Part shown: positions 9,998 to 27,301 of the stretch, piece by piece
Layout: each line of letters begins with the position of its first letter
How positions within the stretch are numbered: position 1 is the first letter of the stretch
Assembly: GCF_001642805.2 (NCBI RefSeq)
Contig: NZ_CP016948.1
Location: 3,844,001-3,908,000, forward strand
Origin: Serratia surfactantfaciens
GTDB lineage: Bacteria > Pseudomonadota > Gammaproteobacteria > Enterobacterales > Enterobacteriaceae
DNA length: 64,000 nt
Direction: 5' to 3'
The notes under the pieces: generated by a model
What the model was told of the DNA's origin: nothing
The model's database searches: none
What the model saw: the letters and a program-made list of their open reading frames with translations, nothing else
Translations under genes and position numbers: made by a program

Positions 9998-10376
9998 CTT
10001 CTGCGGGGATCCGCGTTGCCCCACGATAGTGCAAAAATGCATTAAAACACTTATTTTTCAAATAAATAAACATCATCAATTCGATAAGAATCTATCTTAA
10101 GCCCACATTTGACCTGCGAATTCTTTCTCGCTAAGTTGGAAGTCCGCTGGAAGCTTTCTGGACGGGCAAACGTCTCGTCATATTTATGCAGTAATTGAAG
10201 ACTCCCTCTTAAAACAAGTCCTATACCACTTGTGAGACCGTCACGAGAGGCCATTGATGGAGGGCGGAAAAGCAGATTGGCGGGGTTAACTTGCTGATTG
10301 GACTTCTGCCTGAAATTGGGAAGCCCCCTCGCAGTAGGTTGTGAGAGTCACGCAGAGCCTGGGGAGGTTCACTGAT

Positions 10377-16270
<5,894 letters not shown>

Positions 16271-16286
16271 ACCTCCCGTACCATCC

Positions 16287-16318
16287 GAGGCCCGGCACAT
16301 TGACGGGCCTCTGTTTTT
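16287..16318 (+). terminator. gltBD intrinsic terminator
   Basis: GAGGCCCG and CGGGCCTC form an eight-base-pair stem with a nine-base loop, followed by a run of five Ts, 16 bases after the gltD stop. Confidence 0.9.
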
Positions 16319-16435
16319 AGCCTGCCACGCTTTGTAACAACCTCCCCTCTCCTTACCGCCTCAACGCGCTATAGTATTGAGTTAGCACCATTGCGGGGCG
16401 CGGCTGCGCCTGACACCGAGATAAGGATAGCGAAC

Positions 16436-16915
16436 ATGAAATGCTCCATTTCCCTGTTGGCCGGCGCGCTGCTGGCCGCCAGTTTCAGCGCTTCAGCCAT
16501 GGCGCCGGATTCGCAGGAGGTCGGTTACAATATCGAAGCACGCGGCGCGCGGCCGGTCGTGGCGCAGTTGGGTAAGGCCGGGCAGTTCAGCGCCGTAGAA
16601 AACAGCATCCGGCTGGGGGACGACAACTGGATTGCCCTGGCGCCCAAGCTGGCCGGCGGCGGCAACGCCGGCTTTACCGCCGGTATCAAATCGGCCCTTT
16701 CCGCGGCCCTGATCTACAATCCGGCGGCGGTGTTGCAGGCGCTCAACCAAGGCAACGATCTGCCGCTCAATGACATCTGCACCGCGCCGCCGGAGGTGCA
16801 AGGCGACACCGCCATCACCAGTTTCCGCCAGCGCGCAACCCGCGCCCTGTCTACCGTGCGCGTCGGCGATCTCAGCGCGCCCCGCGATGCCTGCATTGCC
16901 GCCCTGAAAGGCTGA
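16436..16915 (+). CDS. Exported protein of unknown function
   Basis: 159 residues with a clean Sec signal peptide (MKCSISLLAGALLAASFS, likely cleaved after the ASA at 19-21). The mature part is Ala/Gly-rich with two cysteines (115 and 153) that could form a disulphide in the periplasm. I recognise no family or catalytic motif. An in-frame ATG at 16391 is possible, but 16436 has AAGGATAG upstream and starts the signal peptide directly. It is a single gene flanked by terminators, so it probably has its own promoter in 16319-16435. Confidence 0.82.
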   Translation: MKCSISLLAGALLAASFSASAMAPDSQEVGYNIEARGARPVVAQLGKAGQFSAVENSIRLGDDNWIALAPKLAGGGNAGFTAGIKSALSAALIYNPAAVLQALNQGNDLPLNDICTAPPEVQGDTAITSFRQRATRALSTVRVGDLSAPRDACIAALKG

Positions 16916-16931
16916 CCCGCTTCTACCGGGC

Positions 16932-16961
16932 AAAAAAAAAGCACCCCTTAGGGTGCTTTTT
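16932..16961. terminator. Bidirectional terminator between 16.9-kb gene and sspB
   Basis: AGCACCC/GGGTGCT stem with a four-base loop, flanked by a run of nine As on one side and five Ts on the other, so it can end transcription from both the plus-strand gene and sspB. Confidence 0.9.
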
Positions 16962-16978
16962 CATTTGCTCTGGCGGGA

Positions 16979-17479
16979 TTATTTCACCACGCGCAGCGCC
17001 GGGCGGCCACCGCGCGGCGGCTGCGGCGGCTCGTCATCCGAGCCGTTGTCTTCCGCAGTATCCGGGCGATCGCCGTCGATCACTGACATCAGCGTTTCCG
17101 AAGGGATCGTCTCATTGTCCAGACCTTCGAACACGCCTTCGCTCTCGTCGTAGGCGGCTTCCGGTTCGAACATCGTGCCGGCGCCGTTTTCACGCGCATA
17201 GATCGCCAGCACGGCAGCCATCGGCACCGAAACCTGACGCGGCACGCCGCCGAAGCGCGCGTTGAACTGCACGTCTTCGTTGCCCAACGCCAGGTTGCCT
17301 ACCGCGCGCGGCGCGATATTCAGCACGATCTGGCCGTCACGCGCGAATTCCATCGGCACCTGAACATCAGGGCGAGTCACGTCGACCACCAGGTGCGGCG
17401 TCAGCTGGTTATCCAGCAGCCAGTCGTAGAACGCCCGCAGCAGATACGGGCGACGCGGCGACATCTGAGACATGTCCAT
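16979..17479 (-). CDS. sspB: ClpXP protease specificity-enhancing factor SspB
   Basis: 166 residues, similar to E. coli SspB. The N-terminal substrate-binding domain (YLLRAFYDWLLDNQLTPHLVVD) binds the ssrA tag and N-RseA; an acidic flexible linker leads to the C-terminal ClpX-binding tail (GGRPALRVVK), which is fully conserved. SspB thereby delivers DegS-cleaved RseA and stalled-ribosome products to ClpXP. It lies five bases after sspA. Confidence 0.97.
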   Translation of the reverse strand: MDMSQMSPRRPYLLRAFYDWLLDNQLTPHLVVDVTRPDVQVPMEFARDGQIVLNIAPRAVGNLALGNEDVQFNARFGGVPRQVSVPMAAVLAIYARENGAGTMFEPEAAYDESEGVFEGLDNETIPSETLMSVIDGDRPDTAEDNGSDDEPPQPPRGGRPALRVVK

Positions 17480-17484
17480 CGCGC

Positions 17485-18126
17485 TTAGCCCCGGGTTTGC
17501 AGGCGCATTTCACGCTCGGCTTCGGTCAGGGAAGCCAGGAAAGCGTCGCGTTCAAAGACGCGGGTCATGTAGCCTTTCAGCTCTTTGGAGCCGGCGCCGC
17601 TCAATTCGATGCCCAGCTGCGGCAGACGCCACAACAGCGGTGCCAGGTAGCAATCCACCAGGCTGAACTCTTCGCTCATGAAATACGGCGCCTGACCGAA
17701 GATCGGCGCGATCGCCAGCAGCTCTTCGCGCAGTTGGCGACGGGCGGACTCCGCTTCCTGACCGCTGCTTTTCTCGATCTTGTCCATCAGCGAGTACCAG
17801 TTCTTCTCGATGCGCAGCATCATCAGACGGCTCTCGCCACGGGCAACCGGGTAAACCGGCATCAGCGGCGGGTGCGGGAAACGCTCATCCAGGTATTCCA
17901 TGATGATGCGGGATTCATACAGGGTCAGTTCGCGATCGACCAGCGTAGGCACCGTCTGGTAAGGGTTGAGGTCAATCAGATCTTGCGGCAGGTTATCCAT
18001 TTCGACCTGCTCGATCTCGACGCTGACACCTTTCTCCGCCAGTACGATGCGTACTTGATGGCTAAAAATGTCGGTCGGGCCAGAGAACAGCGTCATTACC
18101 GAACGTTTGTTGGCAGCGACAGCCAT
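17485..18126 (-). CDS. sspA: Stringent starvation protein A
   Basis: 213 residues with a glutathione-S-transferase fold (N-terminal thioredoxin-like part with the TVPTLVDRELTLYESRIIMEYL region, C-terminal helical domain). SspA binds RNA polymerase, affects sigma-70 transcription and lowers H-NS levels in stationary phase. The ATG at 18126 (MAVAANKRSVMTLFSGP) has GGAGG upstream; the frame is open to 18213 but without a better start. Confidence 0.97.
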   Translation of the reverse strand: MAVAANKRSVMTLFSGPTDIFSHQVRIVLAEKGVSVEIEQVEMDNLPQDLIDLNPYQTVPTLVDRELTLYESRIIMEYLDERFPHPPLMPVYPVARGESRLMMLRIEKNWYSLMDKIEKSSGQEAESARRQLREELLAIAPIFGQAPYFMSEEFSLVDCYLAPLLWRLPQLGIELSGAGSKELKGYMTRVFERDAFLASLTEAEREMRLQTRG

Positions 18127-18391
18127 GAAAACCTCCAAGTTATCTAGAAAATACTGCGAATAGCCAACTGACAGGCTGCTATCCTGAATAATCTTGCCGC
18201 AGGCCGGCAGCACGCAGCGCGACCCGAGCCCATGAAAAACCGGCCCAGGCGGTCAACTGCACGGCGAACAGGCGCAAAAGTGGGTGATAGTTTACCAGAT
18301 TTTGCTTGTTTTGTGGGGACGGTGCGGCGAATTCATGTTGAATTGTCTGATATGCCACAGATTTTAGTCGGGGACGGCGGATTTCAGGCAT
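18127..18391 (-). promoter_or_regulatory. sspA upstream region
   Basis: 265 bases between the rpsI terminator and sspA, without a credible gene. A GGTAAACTATC stretch on the minus strand (around 18286-18296) resembles the E. coli sspA -10 region, but I could not pair it with a good -35 box. Confidence 0.4.
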
Positions 18392-18422
18392 AAAAAAACC
18401 CGGTGCAGCACCGGGTTTTTTG
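18392..18422. terminator. rplM-rpsI terminator
   Basis: CCCGGTGC/GCACCGGG stem flanked by seven As and six Ts. On the minus strand it ends rpsI transcription about 30 bases after its stop codon. Confidence 0.9.
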
Positions 18423-18451
18423 CGTAAATCGCACTGCCGAAGCAGCGAAAA

Positions 18452-19489
<1,038 letters not shown>

Positions 19490-19562
19490 GGTTTTTGAAT
19501 GGAAAATAAATTTATCGCCGGTGGCGGACAACCGGCGATACGGCGGCGACAAGCCTGCGGAC

Positions 19563-20690
19563 TCAGGGCAGATGCGGCAGCTTGAGATACTCTTCGCTCT
19601 GCATTTCCTGCAGGCGCGACAGGCAGCGCTGGAATTCAAATTTCAGTTGCACCCCCTGATAGATCTCGAACATCGACGCTTCGGCACCGATCACCAGCTT
19701 GATGTGCCGCTCGTAGAATTCGTCCACCAACGCCAGGAAACGGCGCGCGGTATTCTCTTTCAGCGGCCCCATCACCTGCACATTATACAGGATCACGCTG
19801 TGATACAGCCGCGACAGCGCAATATAGTCCAGCTGGCTGCGCGCCTCTTCGCACAGCGTGTGGAAATCTACCGCCAGCACGCCGTCCACCGAACGGATCG
19901 CCTGCAGCGGCCGATGGTTAATCTGCAGCACCGGCGCCTCCTCCCCCGCCTTGCCCGCCAGCTTGACGAACATCCGATCCAGGGTCTCGCGCGTTTGCTC
20001 GCCCAGCGGCGTCAGATAGAGGTGCGCCTGGGTCAGGGTGCGCAGGCGATAGTCGATGCCGGCGTCGACGTTCATCACGTCGCAGTATTCGTTGATGAGA
20101 TCGATGGCCGGCAGAAAACGCGCCCGCTGCAGGCCGTTGCGGTACAGATCGTCCGGCGGGATGTTCGAGGTGGCCACCAGGGTGATGCCGCGCGCGAACA
20201 GCGCCTGCAGCAGCGTGGCCAGCAGCATGGCGTCGGTGATGTCGGACACGAAGAACTCGTCGAAGCACAGCACGTCGGTTTCGGCCTTGAAGCCGTCGGC
20301 AACGATTTCCAGCGGGTTTTCCTGCCCTTGCAGCTCGGTCAGCTCTTCATGCACCCGCAGCATGAAGCGGTGGAAGTGCAGACGCATTTTGCGATCGCCC
20401 GGCAGGCTGTGGAAAAACATGTCCATCAGCCAGGTTTTGCCGCGCCCGACGCCGCCCCACATATACAGCCCCTGCACCGGACGCTGCGGTGCCGTTTCGC
20501 CGCCCTTGCCCAGCAAACGGCTGAGCTTGCCGCGCAGCCCGCCGGCAGGTGCGCTCACCGCCGTTTTTTGCAGCAGGGCCTGATAAATGCGATCCAGTTG
20601 AGTGACGGCCCGGCGTTGAACCTCATCGGCCTGATATTCCCCCGCATCCAGCGCCTGCTGGTAGCGAGATAACGGTGATAGTGCCTGCAT
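19563..20690 (-). CDS. zapE: Cell division protein ZapE (AFG1-family ATPase)
   Basis: 375 residues. The Walker A motif GGVGRGKT (79-86) and Walker B motif LCFDEFFVSD identify the AFG1/LACE1-like ATPase that acts on Z-rings under low oxygen or high temperature in E. coli. It is divergent from zapG; the 231-base gap contains a 12-base perfect palindrome GCCAACGTTGGC (20729-20740). Confidence 0.95.
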   Translation of the reverse strand: MQALSPLSRYQQALDAGEYQADEVQRRAVTQLDRIYQALLQKTAVSAPAGGLRGKLSRLLGKGGETAPQRPVQGLYMWGGVGRGKTWLMDMFFHSLPGDRKMRLHFHRFMLRVHEELTELQGQENPLEIVADGFKAETDVLCFDEFFVSDITDAMLLATLLQALFARGITLVATSNIPPDDLYRNGLQRARFLPAIDLINEYCDVMNVDAGIDYRLRTLTQAHLYLTPLGEQTRETLDRMFVKLAGKAGEEAPVLQINHRPLQAIRSVDGVLAVDFHTLCEEARSQLDYIALSRLYHSVILYNVQVMGPLKENTARRFLALVDEFYERHIKLVIGAEASMFEIYQGVQLKFEFQRCLSRLQEMQSEEYLKLPHLP

Positions 20691-20921
20691 CTGTTCGATG
20701 TTCCCTAAGAACGCTTAGAAATTATTTAGCCAACGTTGGCGGCAAGTTGATGCCGATTCGCACCGTTATCGCCACAAATGCCCGCTGCGGGCGCCGTTGA
20801 AAACCCTGTAAACACTGGGTGGAAGCGCATCAGGATTCCACTCGGACAAGGTTAACGGTTATAGTGGATATTATTAAGTGAAAAATCCCTGCGGAACAAC
20901 GAAGTCAAAATAGGAGTCATC

Positions 20922-21323
20922 ATGACCTGGGAGTATGCGCTGATTGGTTTGGTCGTCGGTATCGTGATTGGTGCGGTGGCGATGCGTTTTGGCAACCGTA
21001 AATTGCGTCAACAACAAGTCTTGCAGAATGAGCTGGACAAGAGCAAAACCGAGCTGGAAGAGTACCGTCAGGAGCTGGTCGGCCACTTCGCCCGCAGCGC
21101 CGAGCTGCTGGACAACATGGCGCGTGATTATCGCCAGCTGTATCAGCATATGGCGAAAAGCTCCAACAACCTGCTGCCGGATCTGCCGATGCAGGAGAAC
21201 CCGTTCCGCTATCGCCTGACCGAAGCGGAAGCGGACAACGATCAGGCGCCGGTGGAAATGCCGCGCGACTATTCGGAAGGCGCTTCCGGCCTGCTGCGCG
21301 GCCAAGGCGCGCGCCGCGACTAA
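20922..21323 (+). CDS. zapG: Cell division/envelope protein ZapG (YhcB, DUF1043)
   Basis: 133 residues: one N-terminal membrane helix (ALIGLVVGIVIGAVAMRF) followed by a cytoplasmic coiled coil (about 25-90) and a variable tail. YhcB/ZapG links division and envelope synthesis in E. coli. The ATG has TAGGAGT upstream. Confidence 0.95.
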   Translation: MTWEYALIGLVVGIVIGAVAMRFGNRKLRQQQVLQNELDKSKTELEEYRQELVGHFARSAELLDNMARDYRQLYQHMAKSSNNLLPDLPMQENPFRYRLTEAEADNDQAPVEMPRDYSEGASGLLRGQGARRD

Positions 21324-21337
21324 CATCTCGCCCTTCG

Positions 21338-21362
21338 CCCGCGGGGCCACCCGCGGGTTTAT
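21338..21362 (+). terminator. zapG terminator
   Basis: CCCGCGG/CCGCGGG stem with a six-base loop, followed by TTTATTT, 14 bases after the zapG stop. Confidence 0.8.
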
Positions 21363-21504
21363 TTCTCCGTTTGCCTGATTGACCTTCCTTCGCATTACCT
21401 TTACTGAACTTTGCACGCAAATTCACGGTCTTACCCTTCACTATGACAAGGTGATTGCCTTATCATCAAATTTTCATCGGCAGGTATTGAGAGAGTTATC
21501 ATCA

Positions 21505-22875
21505 ATGAAGAAAAAATCGTTAATTCTTAGCGCATTGGCAATGAGCCTCGGCCTGGCGCTCAGCTCCGTACCGGCGGCTAACGCGGCCCTGCCCGTCGCC
21601 GTTCAGGGTCAGCCGCTGCCGAGCCTGGCGCCGATGCTGGAAAAAGTCTTGCCCGCCGTCGTGAGCGTGCATGTCGCAGGCACTCAGGTGCAGCGCCAAC
21701 AGCTGCCGGAAGAGTTCAGACGCTTCTTCGGCCCCAATTTCCCCGGCCAACAGCAGAGCTCCCGCCCGTTTGAAGGGCTGGGTTCCGGCGTGATCATCGA
21801 CGCCGCCAAAGGCTACGTGCTGACCAACAACCACGTCATCAACAACGCCGATAAAATCCGCGTGCAGTTGAACGACGGCCGTGAGCTGGACGCCAAGCTG
21901 GTCGGCCGCGATGAGCAATCCGACATCGCCCTGCTGCAGCTCAGCGACACCAAAAATCTGACCGCCATCAAGATGGCCGACTCCGATCAGCTGCGCGTCG
22001 GCGACTTCGCCGTGGCGGTCGGCAACCCGTTTGGCCTGGGCCAAACCGCCACCTCCGGCATTATCTCGGCGTTGGGCCGCACCGGCCTGAATCTGGAAGG
22101 GCTGGAAAACTTCATTCAGACCGACGCCTCGATCAACCGCGGCAACTCCGGCGGTGCGCTGGTTAACCTGAACGGCGAGCTGATCGGCATCAATACCGCC
22201 ATCCTGGCGCCGAGCGGCGGCAACGTCGGCATCGGCTTCGCCATTCCGAGCAATATGGCGCAGAACCTGAGCCAGCAGCTGATCGAATTCGGCGAAGTGA
22301 AGCGCGGCCTCTTGGGCATCAAGGGCAGCGAAATGACCCCGGACATGGCCAAAGCCTTCAACACCGACGCGCAGCGCGGCGCCTTCGTCAGCGAAGTGCT
22401 GCCGAAATCCGCCGCCGCCAAGGCCGGCATCAAAGCCGGGGATATTCTGGTCTCCGTCGACGGCAAGCCGGTGAACAGCTTCGCCGAGCTGCGCGCCAAG
22501 GTCGGCACCACCGCGCCGGGCAAAACCCTCAAGGTCGGCCTGCTGCGCGACGGCAAAGCGCAGGAAGTCTCGGTCACGCTGGACAACAGCGAGAGCGCCT
22601 CGACCAACGCCGAAACGCTGTCGCCGGCGCTGCAGGGGGTTTCCCTCAGCAACGGCGCGCTGCCGAGCGGCGACAAGGGCGTGAAGGTGGAGAACGTGGA
22701 TAAAGGCTCGACGGCGGCGCAGATCGGTCTGCAAAAAGGCGACGTGATCATCGGCGTCAACCGCCAGCGCGTGGACAGCATCACTGCGCTGCGTAAGGTG
22801 CTGGAAGCCAAGCCGCCGGTGATGGCGCTCAATATCGTGCGCGGTAACGAAACCATTTATCTGCTGCTGCGTTAA
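21505..22875 (+). CDS. degQ: Periplasmic serine endoprotease DegQ (HtrA family)
   Basis: 456 residues with a signal peptide (cleaved after ANA, about residue 27), a chymotrypsin-like protease domain and two PDZ domains (about 285-365 and 395-455). The catalytic triad is H110 (TNNHVI), D140 (SDIAL) and S215 (GNSGGA). DegQ degrades or chaperones misfolded periplasmic proteins. Length and position next to degS favour DegQ over DegP. ATG 21505 is preferred over an in-frame start at 21379 because it begins the signal peptide. Confidence 0.95.
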   Translation: MKKKSLILSALAMSLGLALSSVPAANAALPVAVQGQPLPSLAPMLEKVLPAVVSVHVAGTQVQRQQLPEEFRRFFGPNFPGQQQSSRPFEGLGSGVIIDAAKGYVLTNNHVINNADKIRVQLNDGRELDAKLVGRDEQSDIALLQLSDTKNLTAIKMADSDQLRVGDFAVAVGNPFGLGQTATSGIISALGRTGLNLEGLENFIQTDASINRGNSGGALVNLNGELIGINTAILAPSGGNVGIGFAIPSNMAQNLSQQLIEFGEVKRGLLGIKGSEMTPDMAKAFNTDAQRGAFVSEVLPKSAAAKAGIKAGDILVSVDGKPVNSFAELRAKVGTTAPGKTLKVGLLRDGKAQEVSVTLDNSESASTNAETLSPALQGVSLSNGALPSGDKGVKVENVDKGSTAAQIGLQKGDVIIGVNRQRVDSITALRKVLEAKPPVMALNIVRGNETIYLLLR

Positions 22876-22885
22876 TTTGTGCAAA

Positions 22886-22916
22886 AACCGGGCTCGGTGA
22901 CATACTGCGCCCGGTT
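22886..22916 (+). terminator. Hairpin after degQ
   Basis: AACCGGGC and GCCCGGTT can form an eight-base-pair stem with a 15-base loop. No T-run follows, so termination would be partial and degS may be read through from degQ. Confidence 0.4.
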
Positions 22917-22963
22917 AACTCATGCTATCCTCCGAACATCGTTCACCACACCACGAAAACTCC

Positions 22964-24022
22964 ATGTTTGCTAAGCTCTTGCGTTCTGTCGTTATCGGTC
23001 TCATCGTTGCCGGCCTGCTGTTGGCCGCCCTGCCCATGCTGCGCTCTTCCAACGGCCTGTTTGCAGAAAAAACCGAGAATACCAGCGACGAAACGCCGGT
23101 GAGCTACAACAAAGCGGTGCGCCGTGCTGCGCCCGCCGTGGTGAACATCTACAACCGCAACCTGAACGGCGCCGCCAACGTGCTGTCGCTCGGTTCCGGC
23201 GTGATCATGAACGAACGCGGCTATATCATCACCAACCGCCACGTGATCAAAGACGCACAGCAGATCACCGTGGTGTTGCAGGATGGCCGCCGCTACGAAG
23301 CGCTGCTGGTCGGCTCCGATGGCCTGACCGACCTGGCGGTGCTGAAGATCGATCCCGGCAATTTACCGGTGATCCCGACCAATAAAAATCGCGTTGCCCA
23401 CGTCGGCGACGTGGTGCTGGCGATCGGCAATCCCTATAACCTGGGGCAGACCGTCACTCAGGGCATCCTCAGCGCCACCGGGCGCATCAGTATGAGCACC
23501 ACCGGCCGGCAGACGTTTCTGCAGACCGACGCCTCGATCAACCGCGGCAACTCCGGCGGCGCGCTGGTCAACTCGCTGGGCGAGCTGATCGGCATCAACA
23601 CCCTGACCTATGACAAAATCACCGACGGCGAAACGCCGGAGGGCCTCGGCTTCGCCATTCCGATCGAACTGGCCACCAAAATCATGGACAAGCTGATCCG
23701 CGACGGCCGCGTGATCCGTGGCTATTTCGGCATTCAGGGCAAAGAGATCATCCCGCTGCGCTCGTCCAATTCCGGCATCGATCGCCTGCAGGGCATCATC
23801 GTGACCGAGATTACGCCAAACGGTCCGGCGAGCAGCGCCGGTTTCCAGATCAACGACATCATCATCAACGTGGATAACAAACCGGCGGTGTCCGTGCTGG
23901 AAACCATGGATCAGGTGGCGGAGATCAGGCCGGGCACCGAGATACCGGTTATCGTGCTGCGCGACGGCAAGCGCATTACGTTGAAAATGACGGTGGGTGA
24001 ATTCCCGGAAGACAGCAATTAA
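22964..24022 (+). CDS. degS: Site-1 serine endopeptidase DegS
   Basis: 352 residues. An N-terminal membrane anchor (about 5-27) holds the protease in the inner membrane facing the periplasm. Triad: H93, D123, S197 (GNSGGA). One PDZ domain (about 260-345) binds the C-termini of unfolded porins and triggers cleavage of RseA, releasing sigma-E. The ATG at 22964 gives MFAKLLRSVVIG like E. coli; an in-frame ATG at 22922 is unlikely. Confidence 0.97.
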   Translation: MFAKLLRSVVIGLIVAGLLLAALPMLRSSNGLFAEKTENTSDETPVSYNKAVRRAAPAVVNIYNRNLNGAANVLSLGSGVIMNERGYIITNRHVIKDAQQITVVLQDGRRYEALLVGSDGLTDLAVLKIDPGNLPVIPTNKNRVAHVGDVVLAIGNPYNLGQTVTQGILSATGRISMSTTGRQTFLQTDASINRGNSGGALVNSLGELIGINTLTYDKITDGETPEGLGFAIPIELATKIMDKLIRDGRVIRGYFGIQGKEIIPLRSSNSGIDRLQGIIVTEITPNGPASSAGFQINDIIINVDNKPAVSVLETMDQVAEIRPGTEIPVIVLRDGKRITLKMTVGEFPEDSN

Positions 24023-24057
24023 AAAAGGGCCGGCTTGATAGCCGGCCCTTTGATTTT
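24021..24057. terminator. Bidirectional terminator between degS and murA
   Basis: AAGGGCCGGC/GCCGGCCCTT, a ten-base-pair perfect stem with a six-base loop, flanked by As on the left and a T-rich run on the right, between convergent genes. Confidence 0.92.
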
Positions 24058-24092
24058 CATCCTGCCGACGCAGCCGCGCCGGCGCTAATGCG

Positions 24093-25370
<1,278 letters not shown>

Positions 25371-25407
25371 CTAATCTGAAGCTGCCCGCCCGGCAGGGCA
25401 AACAGCC

Positions 25408-25662
25408 TTAAAATCCGTTGAGTTTGCGGTCTCGCTGCCACTCTTCAGGGGTGTACGCCTTGATAGACAAGGCATGAATGCGGTTGTCCGCAATGTATTC
25501 CATCAGCGGCGCGTAAACCGTCTGCTGTTTTTTGACGCGGCTCATGCCGGCGAACAGTTCGCCGACCACGATCGCCTGAAAGTGGCTGCCGTCGCCCGTC
25601 ACATGTACTTCATCCAGTGCCAATGCCTGCATCAGCACGTCTTTAATCTCGTTGGTTTCCAT
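25408..25662 (-). CDS. ibaG: BolA-family protein IbaG
   Basis: 84 residues with the BolA fold ([30 protein letters not shown] contains the conserved FxGxxxxxRH-like core, with V for the usual R-H pair region). IbaG is linked to acid response and to Fe-S cluster handling with Grx4. It is probably cotranscribed with murA and, unlike in E. coli, separated from mlaB by a good terminator. Confidence 0.93.
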   Translation of the reverse strand: METNEIKDVLMQALALDEVHVTGDGSHFQAIVVGELFAGMSRVKKQQTVYAPLMEYIADNRIHALSIKAYTPEEWQRDRKLNGF

Positions 25663-25734
25663 AGTATCCAGTTCTGCCGCTAAAGGATCATAAACAGCCT
25701 AGTATCTTAGTGGAATACGATGTTTTCTTAAACT

Positions 25735-25765
25735 AAAGAAAAAGCCCCTGCGTAACAGGGGCTTT
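25735..25765 (-). terminator. mla operon terminator
   Basis: AAAGCCCCTG/CAGGGGCTTT forms a ten-base-pair stem with a five-base loop; on the minus strand it is followed by TTTTTCTTT. It lies about 40 bases after the mlaB stop, splitting mlaFEDCB from ibaG-murA. Confidence 0.88.
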
Positions 25766-25802
25766 GTATCGCTTTACCACGTAAAGGCGGCGTAAAACGC
25801 CG

Positions 25803-26105
25803 CTAACCGGCGGTATCGACAGGCATTATCGCCTGCAGGTTGTAGAGCGCGATCAGCGTTTTCAGGCGCTCGGTAGCGCCGAAAATTTTTAGCGCGACGC
25901 CGCGTTGGCGCTGCTCTTCCTGCAGATGCAGCAACAGCGCCAGCCCGGAGGAGTCCACGCGCTGCAGTTGCGCCACGTCGATCGCGGTTTTATCCGCCAT
26001 CAACGCGTCGCGCTGCCGCCACAACGGCTGCAGCGTTTCCCGGTCCAGTTCACCGCGCAGGATCAGCGTCTGCTGCTCTGATTCGAAGCTGAGCGCTGCC
26101 GACAT
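25803..26105 (-). CDS. mlaB: Phospholipid transport STAS-domain protein MlaB
   Basis: 100 residues, a single STAS domain (about 15-95; motif VDSSGLALLLHL) that binds MlaF and is needed for the activity and stability of the MlaFEDB complex. The start codon overlaps the mlaC stop by one base. The longer frame to 26201 lies inside mlaC and was discarded. Confidence 0.95.
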   Translation of the reverse strand: MSAALSFESEQQTLILRGELDRETLQPLWRQRDALMADKTAIDVAQLQRVDSSGLALLLHLQEEQRQRGVALKIFGATERLKTLIALYNLQAIMPVDTAG

Positions 26106-26734
26106 CAGTTTTTCTTGTCCAGCGTGATAGGCTGCGCGGCGGCGGCCTGCAGCTGTTTGGTCAGGCCGTCGATGCCCTGGGTACGCAGCGTAGACGCCCA
26201 CTCGTTCTGCTTGGTGGTGATCATGCTGACGCCTTCGGCGATCATGTCATATGCCTGCCAGTAGCCGGTTTTGCTGTTCTTGCGCCATTGGAAGTCCAGA
26301 CGCACCGGCGGGCGGCCGCCGTTGTCGATGATGGTGACGCGAATGGCCACGATATCGGCGTTGCCCAGCGGCTGTTCAGGCGCGATCTGGTAAGTCTGGC
26401 CGTGGTACATCGCCAGCGCCTGGCCGTAAGCCTGCTCCAGGTAAGACTGGAAGGCGGTGAAATAAGCTTCGCGCTGCGCAGGCGTCGCGTCTTTGTAGTA
26501 ACGGCCCAGCACCAGCGCGCCGGCATATTTCACCTGCACGAACGGCATCAGTTCCTGATGCACGATGGCGCGCAGATAATTCGGGTCCTGCTTGATCTTC
26601 GGCTGTTCGTTCTTCAAACGGCTGAAGGTCTTCTGCGCCGCTTCTTGCATCATGCTGTAAGGATTGGTTTGGTCGGCTGCGCTCGCCAGCGGCGCAACCA
26701 CCAGCAGGGCCACCATCAGTAAACGTTTAAACAT
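26105..26734 (-). CDS. mlaC: Periplasmic phospholipid-binding protein MlaC
   Basis: 209 residues with a cleaved signal peptide ([19 protein letters not shown]) and the MlaC/Ttg2D domain. It carries phospholipid through the periplasm between the outer-membrane MlaA-OmpC complex and MlaD. Confidence 0.96.
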   Translation of the reverse strand: MFKRLLMVALLVVAPLASAADQTNPYSMMQEAAQKTFSRLKNEQPKIKQDPNYLRAIVHQELMPFVQVKYAGALVLGRYYKDATPAQREAYFTAFQSYLEQAYGQALAMYHGQTYQIAPEQPLGNADIVAIRVTIIDNGGRPPVRLDFQWRKNSKTGYWQAYDMIAEGVSMITTKQNEWASTLRTQGIDGLTKQLQAAAAQPITLDKKN

Positions 26735-26748
26735 GCAGGTATCCTCTC

Positions 26749-27297
26749 TTAATGATTTGGAACAGCGGGTTGCGGTGCAGCGCCGGCAGCCGGCTCAGCG
26801 GCCGCGTCTCCCGATTTGGCGCTGTCCTGACCGCCGCTTTTATACAGGAACTGGCCGATCAGATCTTCCAGAACCATGGCTGACTTGGTGTCCTGAATGG
26901 TGCCGCCGTCTTTCAGAATGGCGGTGCCCATTTCAGGATCTTCGAAGCCCACGTTAAGCGCCAGATATTGCTCGCCCAGCAGGCCGGAGGTGCGGATCGC
27001 CAGCGAGCTGGTATCCGGGATTTGGTCGTACTTTTTCTGGATATCCATCGCCACGCGCGGCGTGTAGGTTTTCGGATCGAGTTCGATGTCCGCCACGCGG
27101 CCGATCACTACGCCGCCGATCTTCACCGGCGAACGTGGCTTCAGGCCGCCGATGTTGTCGAACGTCGCGTAAACGCGGTAGGTCGGCTCGCTGCCGATCG
27201 ATTTAAGGTTCGCCACCTGCAGGCAGATAAACACGATGGCGCACAGCGCGATCAGCATAAATGCCCCAACCCAGATTTCACTCTTCTTCGTTTGCAT
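26749..27297 (-). CDS. mlaD: MCE-domain protein MlaD
   Basis: 182 residues: one N-terminal membrane helix (about 7-27) and one MCE domain (about 40-118, with [21 protein letters not shown]), then a Pro/Ala-rich tail. It forms a hexameric ring on MlaE and passes lipid to or from MlaC. ATG 27297 ([11 protein letters not shown]) matches E. coli; the upstream in-frame codon at 27312 is not favoured. Confidence 0.95.
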   Translation of the reverse strand: MQTKKSEIWVGAFMLIALCAIVFICLQVANLKSIGSEPTYRVYATFDNIGGLKPRSPVKIGGVVIGRVADIELDPKTYTPRVAMDIQKKYDQIPDTSSLAIRTSGLLGEQYLALNVGFEDPEMGTAILKDGGTIQDTKSAMVLEDLIGQFLYKSGGQDSAKSGDAAAEPAAGAAPQPAVPNH

Positions 27298-27301
27298 CGA
27301 A

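Larger units (their letters stand above)
9685..10376 (+). promoter_or_regulatory. Long gltB upstream control region
   Basis: 692 bases without a convincing gene, AT-rich in its first half. It should hold the yhcC promoter (minus) and the gltBD promoter (plus). E. coli gltBD is controlled by Lrp, IHF, CRP and other factors from a long upstream region. NtrC-like and CRP-like sites are listed separately. A 67-codon minus-strand frame at 10051-10254 has no recognisable family and was not called. Confidence 0.6.

Noticed and set aside
10051..10254. 67-codon minus-strand frame in the gltB upstream region
   Set aside because: No signal peptide, domain or convincing ribosome binding site; kept only as a remark in the control-region entry.
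10271..10300. Possible sigma-54 promoter TGGCGGGG...TTGC before gltB
   Set aside because: GG and GC are 9 or 12 bases apart rather than the required 10.
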